Origin: Bacteroidales bacterium UBA5342
Lineage (GTDB): Bacteria > Bacteroidota > Bacteroidia > Bacteroidales > UBA5342
Assembly (NCBI GenBank): GCA_002408065.1
Contig: DHQI01000113.1
Location: 1 to 8,819, forward strand
Length of the DNA: 8,819 nt
Reading direction: 5' to 3'
Shown here one piece after another: positions 5,622 through 8,819 of this stretch; the first letter of the stretch is position 1; each line of letters begins with the position of its first letter. Below the pieces are notes generated by a model. The model saw only the letters and a list, made by a program, of their open reading frames with translations, had not been told where the DNA came from and made no database searches. The translations under genes were made by a program, and so were the position numbers.

Positions 5622-6622
5622 CCTAATTTTTTATAATATTCTACAGCATTTCCAGACTTCTCAAACACACGTTCGACTAACTCGCTGCGTTGTTCTGCAT
5701 TAAGTTGTTTGAAGTTACGTGCCAAATCAATTTTCTCTTGGAGTAAGATTTTATTCTCTGCTCCGGTAATGAGAACACTAACAGGCAATGACCAAACAAA
5801 ATATAAGGCTTCCTTCACCGATAGTGTATCAGGTATTAAGGGTGTTTTACTTTCCCATTGTATTTTGCCCAAACGTTTCTTTTCACTGAAAAAACGTCCA
5901 TCAGATAAAGATTTCATTCCTAAAATACCCATGTTACGGTCTAAGGCTTGGGGCAAGACATTCTTAATAAAACTATGAAAATGAGAATCTATAACATTAA
6001 CAGGCATTTGCACTGTTTCAAAAAGGTCATAATTTTGGGTTTTGTCCAACATTTGCTTGTGAGCAAAAGGGTTTTGATGTCCTGTAAAACCAATATGCTT
6101 TACTTTTCCTTGGGCTTTTGCTTTTTCAAATACCTCCAATACTTCATTTTCAATGCGCTTATTTACATCATCAGGCGTGCTGAGAGCATGGACTTGCCAC
6201 AAATCAATATAGTCACATTTCATCCGTCGCAAAGAATCTTCCAGATGTTGTAAGGCGAGCTCCCCGTTTTTTGCCCCTGTTTTGGTCATTATGAAGACAT
6301 CATCACGGTATTTTGGCACTAAATATTTTCCATAACGGTTTTCACTTTCTCCTTTGCTATAAGATTCTGCACTATCAAAAAAACGTATGCCACCAGCTAT
6401 GGCTGTCTCAATGATTTCCTGAGCATCGCGCTCACTAGTCCATCCTACATGAAAGCCACCAACTCCCAGCATGCTTACTTTTTCCTTGGTTTTACCCAAT
6501 TTTCTCAAGGGGAGTAACTCGCCCCACTTATCACTGGCCGTTTTGGATAAGGCTGGGAAAGGAACCATCACACTGCCGGTTAGCAGCGCTAATTGTCGGA
6601 GGAAATCTCTTCGGTCTTGCAT
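5618..6622 (-). CDS. Aldo/keto reductase with twin-arginine signal
   Basis: This 334-aa NAD(P)H-dependent oxidoreductase has the AKR TIM-barrel fold. From the ATG at 6622 it begins MQDRRDFLRQ followed by a hydrophobic stretch and a Pro/Ala-rich end, a Tat-type signal sequence (R4-R5), so export of the folded holoenzyme is likely. The AKR tetrad is complete: D83 and Y88 in FFDSAESY, K114 in MTKTG, and H145 in WQVH; the LGxGG start of the barrel is also present. It lacks the C-terminal cysteine clusters of the iron-sulfur AKR subgroup. A TTG seven codons upstream is in frame, but the ATG is preferred because it places RR correctly. It is the first gene of a three-gene operon with an SMP-30-like lipoprotein and a K+ channel. 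The substrate is probably a sugar or other carbonyl, not determinable here. Confidence 0.88.
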   Translation of the reverse strand: MQDRRDFLRQLALLTGSVMVPFPALSKTASDKWGELLPLRKLGKTKEKVSMLGVGGFHVGWTSERDAQEIIETAIAGGIRFFDSAESYSKGESENRYGKYLVPKYRDDVFIMTKTGAKNGELALQHLEDSLRRMKCDYIDLWQVHALSTPDDVNKRIENEVLEVFEKAKAQGKVKHIGFTGHQNPFAHKQMLDKTQNYDLFETVQMPVNVIDSHFHSFIKNVLPQALDRNMGILGMKSLSDGRFFSEKKRLGKIQWESKTPLIPDTLSVKEALYFVWSLPVSVLITGAENKILLQEKIDLARNFKQLNAEQRSELVERVFEKSGNAVEYYKKLG

Positions 6623-6652
6623 AGTAATAGTTAAATATGACAACCAGTATTA

Positions 6653-6686
6653 CAAATTAAGACCCCGAATTGTTTATTAAACACAA
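6653..6686 (-). promoter_or_regulatory. Possible promoter for the reductase operon
   Basis: On the minus strand, TTG (6686-6684) is followed after 23 nt by TTAATTTG (6660-6653), one mismatch from TAnnTTTG. A start near 6648 would give a 5' UTR of about 25 nt. It lies just downstream of a terminator, where a new promoter is needed, but the spacing is at the long limit and the -7 element is imperfect. Confidence 0.4.
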
Positions 6687-6689
6687 AAA

Positions 6690-6711
6690 AGTCACCCGGT
6701 AACGAGTGACT
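6690..6711 (-). terminator. Intrinsic terminator after the PhnA-like gene
   Basis: On the minus strand, AGTCAC (6711-6706) pairs with GTGACT (6695-6690), extended inward by CG/CG across a single mismatch and closed by a four-base loop. Six T's follow. It lies 27 bp past the stop of the PhnA-like gene and separates it from the reductase operon. Confidence 0.8.
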
Positions 6712-6737
6712 ATATATTTGTTTTGCTAATCAAAGTA

Positions 6738-7298
6738 TTAATTGTTCTTTTTAACATACTGAGTCAAAATTACAATCATTTGACCGTTTACACGACCTTC
6801 TATTTGCTCAGGGTTGTCAAATACAAGCGATACATTGCGTACAGCTGTACCACGTTTAGCTACCATACTGCTGCCTTTTACATTCAGATCTTTGATAAGC
6901 ACCACGCTGTCACCTGGCAATATTTCCACACCGTTACTATCGCGGTGTTTAGGAGTTTCTACTTTTTCTTCACCTTCGCCGGTAGCTTTAGCCCACTCCA
7001 GTGTATCATCATCCATATACATCATATCCAGCAAATCCTGTGGCCACCCCTCTGCTTTTAGTCGGCTGAGCATACGCCAGGCCATAACTTGTACAGCGCT
7101 TACAGGACTCCACATACTATCATTCAGGCAGCGCCAGTGATTGGTATCCATATCTTCGTTTTCTTCTATCTGAGCCATACAGGTGGGGCACACTACAATC
7201 TCTTCATCAGATGGTGCTACAGTGTAAGCCTGCAGATCTAGGGTATTTCCGCACAATTCGCATTTGTTCTCTGCACGGTTAAGTAATTCTTGGTTCAT
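6738..7298 (-). CDS. PhnA/YjdM-like zinc-ribbon protein
   Basis: This 186-aa cytoplasmic protein has an N-terminal zinc ribbon with CxxC pairs C13/C16 and C37/C40, a middle helical region (HWRCLNDSMWSPVSAVQ onward, about 54-85), an acidic linker, and a C-terminal PhnA domain (about 118-184) with the signature DSNG-LPGDSVVLIKDL-VKG and NGQMIVLxT-type end. E. coli YjdM (formerly PhnA) is about 111 aa, so this is the longer form with an inserted middle segment. Despite the old name, the family is not a proven phosphonate enzyme, and no phn genes are nearby. The ATG at 7298 is preceded by CATA and no Shine-Dalgarno. A terminator follows the gene, and a strong hairpin lies in the 24-58 nt just upstream. 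Its function is not established. Confidence 0.88.
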   Translation of the reverse strand: MNQELLNRAENKCELCGNTLDLQAYTVAPSDEEIVVCPTCMAQIEENEDMDTNHWRCLNDSMWSPVSAVQVMAWRMLSRLKAEGWPQDLLDMMYMDDDTLEWAKATGEGEEKVETPKHRDSNGVEILPGDSVVLIKDLNVKGSSMVAKRGTAVRNVSLVFDNPEQIEGRVNGQMIVILTQYVKKNN

Positions 7299-7322
7299 TA
7301 TGGTTTGTATGTTAGAATAAGA

Positions 7323-7355
7323 AAAGTCCCGGGAAACAGCGTTTTCCAGGACTTT
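7323..7355 (-). terminator. Terminator-like hairpin upstream of the PhnA-like gene
   Basis: Stem 7323-7337 pairs with 7341-7355: AAAGTCC with GGACTTT, one C/A mismatch (7330/7348), then GGGAAAC with GTTTTCC including one G-U pair, and a three-base loop. On the minus strand, TTTTCTTATT follows. It can serve as the terminator of the methyltransferase gene (stop at 7477), but that is 120 bp away. Only 24 nt separate it from the PhnA-like start, too few for a separate promoter, so it must also lie in the PhnA-like mRNA leader or be read through. Confidence 0.7.
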
Positions 7356-7406
7356 GAGTTAATATTTTTAAGAAAGTAAATAACTTTTCCTCCTTATCTT
7401 TTTTTG

Positions 7407-7414
7407 CAAAAGTA
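7407..7414 (-). promoter_or_regulatory. Possible -7 element for the PhnA-like gene
   Basis: TACTTTTG on the minus strand (7414-7407) is a full match to TAnnTTTG and is the only good candidate between the methyltransferase stop and the PhnA-like start. No TTG -33 element is present at 18-23 nt spacing. Use of it would give a leader of about 100 nt containing AAGGAGG (7391-7385), which has no start codon next to it, and the 7323-7355 hairpin. Confidence 0.4.
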
Positions 7415-7476
7415 ATAAAAAGCAGAATATCATTAAGGTTTTATGTCTGTTGCCTAAGGGGAAAAACTAATTTTTG

Positions 7477-7926
7477 CTACCACCACCGCCTTACCTTTTT
7501 TTTATAAGTCCTATACACACTTCCGAATGTTTCTTCCATCCAGCGCTCTTCTTGAGGTATATTAAAAAAGTGGTTTACCGCCCAAAAAATAATCGGAAAG
7601 AAAAACGAAAGAACATTTTGCGAAAAAACAGCTAATCCTATCAGAATGTAAATCATGGCGACATACATTGGGTTTCGACTTTGGCTATATGGACCTTCAG
7701 TTATTAAAGTTGTTGATTTGTCGTATTTATACGTTGTCTGGTGCTTTCTGAACAGTTTCTGAGCCTTTCTCATCATCTTAAAACCCCAAAGAGCAATGAC
7801 AAGCCCCATAAGATTATAAGGAAAAGTAATAAGGTTTAACGCGGATATACAACTATATAGTACAACATAGATGACTATAATATAAACCATTAAAGCCGGT
7901 GGAATAATGAGTCGGGAGGTTTTCAT
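7477..7926 (-). CDS. Membrane methyltransferase, isoprenylcysteine carboxyl methyltransferase (ICMT)/PEMT type
   Basis: This 149-aa integral membrane protein belongs to the SAM-dependent methyltransferase superfamily that includes isoprenylcysteine carboxyl methyltransferase and phospholipid methyltransferases. Hydrophobic segments lie near 10-30, 36-49, 88-102 and 104-121. The family core is clear: GPYSQSRNPMY (78-88), followed by a membrane segment and the C-terminal EER...FGSVYRTYKKKVRRWW pattern (126-149), which bind the cofactor and position the substrate. Its length is close to the usual 150-200 aa of bacterial members. Bacterial substrates are mostly unknown, so no specific reaction is assigned. 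It diverges from the small membrane protein gene at 7989, with 62 bp between the two starts. Confidence 0.88.
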   Translation of the reverse strand: MKTSRLIIPPALMVYIIVIYVVLYSCISALNLITFPYNLMGLVIALWGFKMMRKAQKLFRKHQTTYKYDKSTTLITEGPYSQSRNPMYVAMIYILIGLAVFSQNVLSFFFPIIFWAVNHFFNIPQEERWMEETFGSVYRTYKKKVRRWW

Positions 7927-7976
7927 AGTTTTGATTTTTTTAACAAATTCAGCGCTGTTCTGTTTAGAGGTTTTAT

Positions 7977-7984
7977 TATTTTTG
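7977..7984 (+). promoter_or_regulatory. Possible -7 element abutting the 7989 start
   Basis: TATTTTTG matches TAnnTTTG, but its end is only 4 nt from the ATG at 7989. If real, the transcript would begin at or next to the start codon (leaderless), or translation would begin at the in-frame ATG at 8004. No clear -33 TTG is seen at the right distance. Confidence 0.3.
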
Positions 7985-7988
7985 GCGG

Positions 7989-8327
7989 ATGAAAAATAAA
8001 TGGATGATTTTTGTAGGTTTAGTTCTGTTGTTGGGTGGTTTATTATTGAAACCGTTGACAGAAAGTGCTATTCCTCTTATAATGATAATGACGGGAGGAA
8101 CTCTAAAACTCATCTATGTCATGATATCCTTTCTCAATAAAACTTACCGTCCGGGAAAAGAACTGCTATTGTTGCTTATGGGTTTAACTGTTTTTTTTAC
8201 TGGTGTTTACCTAAAGCGTCAAGGCTTTGAAGGGTGGCTAGTAATAGAAGCTTCCGGTATCTTGATGAAAGTGACCTTTGTGTTGTTGTTTATAAAAAAG
8301 CTTAGAGCTGTTAGGGTTATGCTATAA
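7989..8327 (+). CDS. Small membrane protein with two similar halves
   Basis: This 112-aa hydrophobic protein has four likely transmembrane helices (about 6-20, 28-48, 58-75, 84-102) and no recognised family. The halves resemble each other: VGLVLLLGGLLLK (9-21) aligns with MGLTVFFTGVYLK (64-76), and IMIMTGGTLKLIYVMISF with LVIEASGILMKVTFVLLF, an offset of 54-55 residues. This suggests an ancient duplication of a two-helix unit. Conserved features are the GL...G...LK of the first helix and a Gly-x-Lys pattern in the second (K40, K94). The basic C-terminus is probably cytoplasmic. It is transcribed divergently from the methyltransferase, with no obvious functional link. Start at 7989 is preferred; an in-frame ATG at 8004 is possible. 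Confidence 0.7.
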   Translation: MKNKWMIFVGLVLLLGGLLLKPLTESAIPLIMIMTGGTLKLIYVMISFLNKTYRPGKELLLLLMGLTVFFTGVYLKRQGFEGWLVIEASGILMKVTFVLLFIKKLRAVRVML

Positions 8328-8490
8328 CACTAACCGAAATGCCGCCAAACAGTAACAAGCCACCGTTTTTTTTATTAAAGCTCTATAATGCAAGGTAAAT
8401 GAATGTTAGGACTTTAATAATTAGACGTTCGCTTATTAGATTAGTTATTTTTCTAGCCATACCCGTCAACTATAGGCTTTGGTCTATTGT

Positions 8491-8819
8491 TTAGAGTCCA
8501 AATACTTTATTTACTGACTCTTTATAAGTGCTGCCTACCGGAATCTTATGTTCGCCTATTTCTATCATATTACCTTCAAGGGTATTAATTTCGCGTATAG
8601 AGGCTATGTAAGATTTATGCACGCGTAAAAACTGCTCATCAGGCAAGGCTTCCTCCAGCTCTTTCAAGGAGGCTAATGCTGTAATCTTTTTCTTGTCGGT
8701 ATGGAAGGTGACGTAGGCCTTTTGCCCCTCAATAAAATGGATATCGTCAAAATTGATCTTATAAAATTTGCGATCAGCGCGTATGGTTAGAAAAGTATCG
8801 GCATAGCTGGTTTGCGTAT
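8491..8819 (-). CDS. LytTR-domain response regulator, C-terminal part (partial)
   Basis: The last 108 codons of a minus-strand gene run off the right edge of the window; the stop is TAA at 8491-8493. The visible part is a complete LytTR DNA-binding domain: FYKINFDDIHFIEGQKAYVT, then SLKELEEALP, FLRVHKSYIAS and the final strand IPVGSTYKESV. In the usual LytR/AlgR arrangement a CheY-like receiver domain would lie upstream, outside this window. Such proteins are transcription factors, commonly paired with a LytS-type histidine kinase. Nothing in the window indicates its targets. The spacer 8328-8490 holds no terminator or gene that I can support. Confidence 0.9.
   Translation of the reverse strand, partial: TQTSYADTFLTIRADRKFYKINFDDIHFIEGQKAYVTFHTDKKKITALASLKELEEALPDEQFLRVHKSYIASIREINTLEGNMIEIGEHKIPVGSTYKESVNKVFGL

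Noticed and set aside
6623..6643. TTG start for the aldo/keto reductase at 6643.
   Set aside because: The ATG at 6622 puts the RR motif at the proper distance for a Tat signal and matches the predicted 5' UTR.
8328..8490. T-run at 8366-8373 as a terminator for the small membrane protein gene.
   Set aside because: No convincing hairpin precedes the run of T's, so it was not listed.
1..8819. Mobile element, phage, defence or CRISPR content.
   Set aside because: No transposase, integrase, regularly spaced repeats, toxin-antitoxin or restriction genes are visible in any frame I read.

Overview
The window looks like chromosomal DNA of a Bacteroidota species. Base composition is AT-leaning, start codons lack strong Shine-Dalgarno sequences, and several intergenic regions carry the TTG / TAnnTTTG promoter type of this phylum. 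The proteins (lipobox lipoproteins with beta-propellers, a LytTR regulator, a PhnA-like protein) fit that placement, but genus and class cannot be read from this sequence. There are no insertion sequences, phage genes, CRISPR arrays, tRNAs or rRNAs; gene content is ordinary, and the unusual material is in the non-coding leaders.

Left part (1-1990): a minus-strand O-acetylhomoserine sulfhydrylase gene (metY-type, homocysteine/methionine synthesis) follows a long leader, about 340 nt. This leader contains, in transcription order: a promoter, a tiny ORF with the run MMMAMMM, a strong intrinsic terminator whose 5' arm can pair instead with a stretch inside the tiny ORF, a second short ORF containing MMRM, a second terminator-like hairpin whose loop is complementary to the second ORF, and then the true metY start. 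The simplest reading is a ribosome-mediated methionine attenuator, possibly two in tandem. This is the main find of the window.

Middle (1992-6737): a divergent plus-strand gene of unknown function with a TPR-like helical protein; a plus-strand SMP-30/gluconolactonase-type lipoprotein; and, facing it, a tight minus-strand operon of aldo/keto reductase with a twin-arginine leader, a second SMP-30-like lipoprotein, and a six-helix voltage-gated K+ channel with a C-terminal zinc ribbon (junctions of -4 and +4 bp). The two propeller proteins and the reductase suggest envelope-located sugar or sugar-lactone chemistry; the link to the channel is unexplained.

Right part (6738-8819): a PhnA/YjdM-like zinc-ribbon protein whose mRNA leader appears to contain a terminator-like hairpin; a membrane methyltransferase of the isoprenylcysteine carboxyl methyltransferase (ICMT) type; a divergent small membrane protein with two similar halves; and the C-terminal LytTR DNA-binding domain of a regulator that runs off the right edge. 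Gaps 1-151, 2838-2968, 3857-3904 and 8328-8490 contain no gene that I can support.
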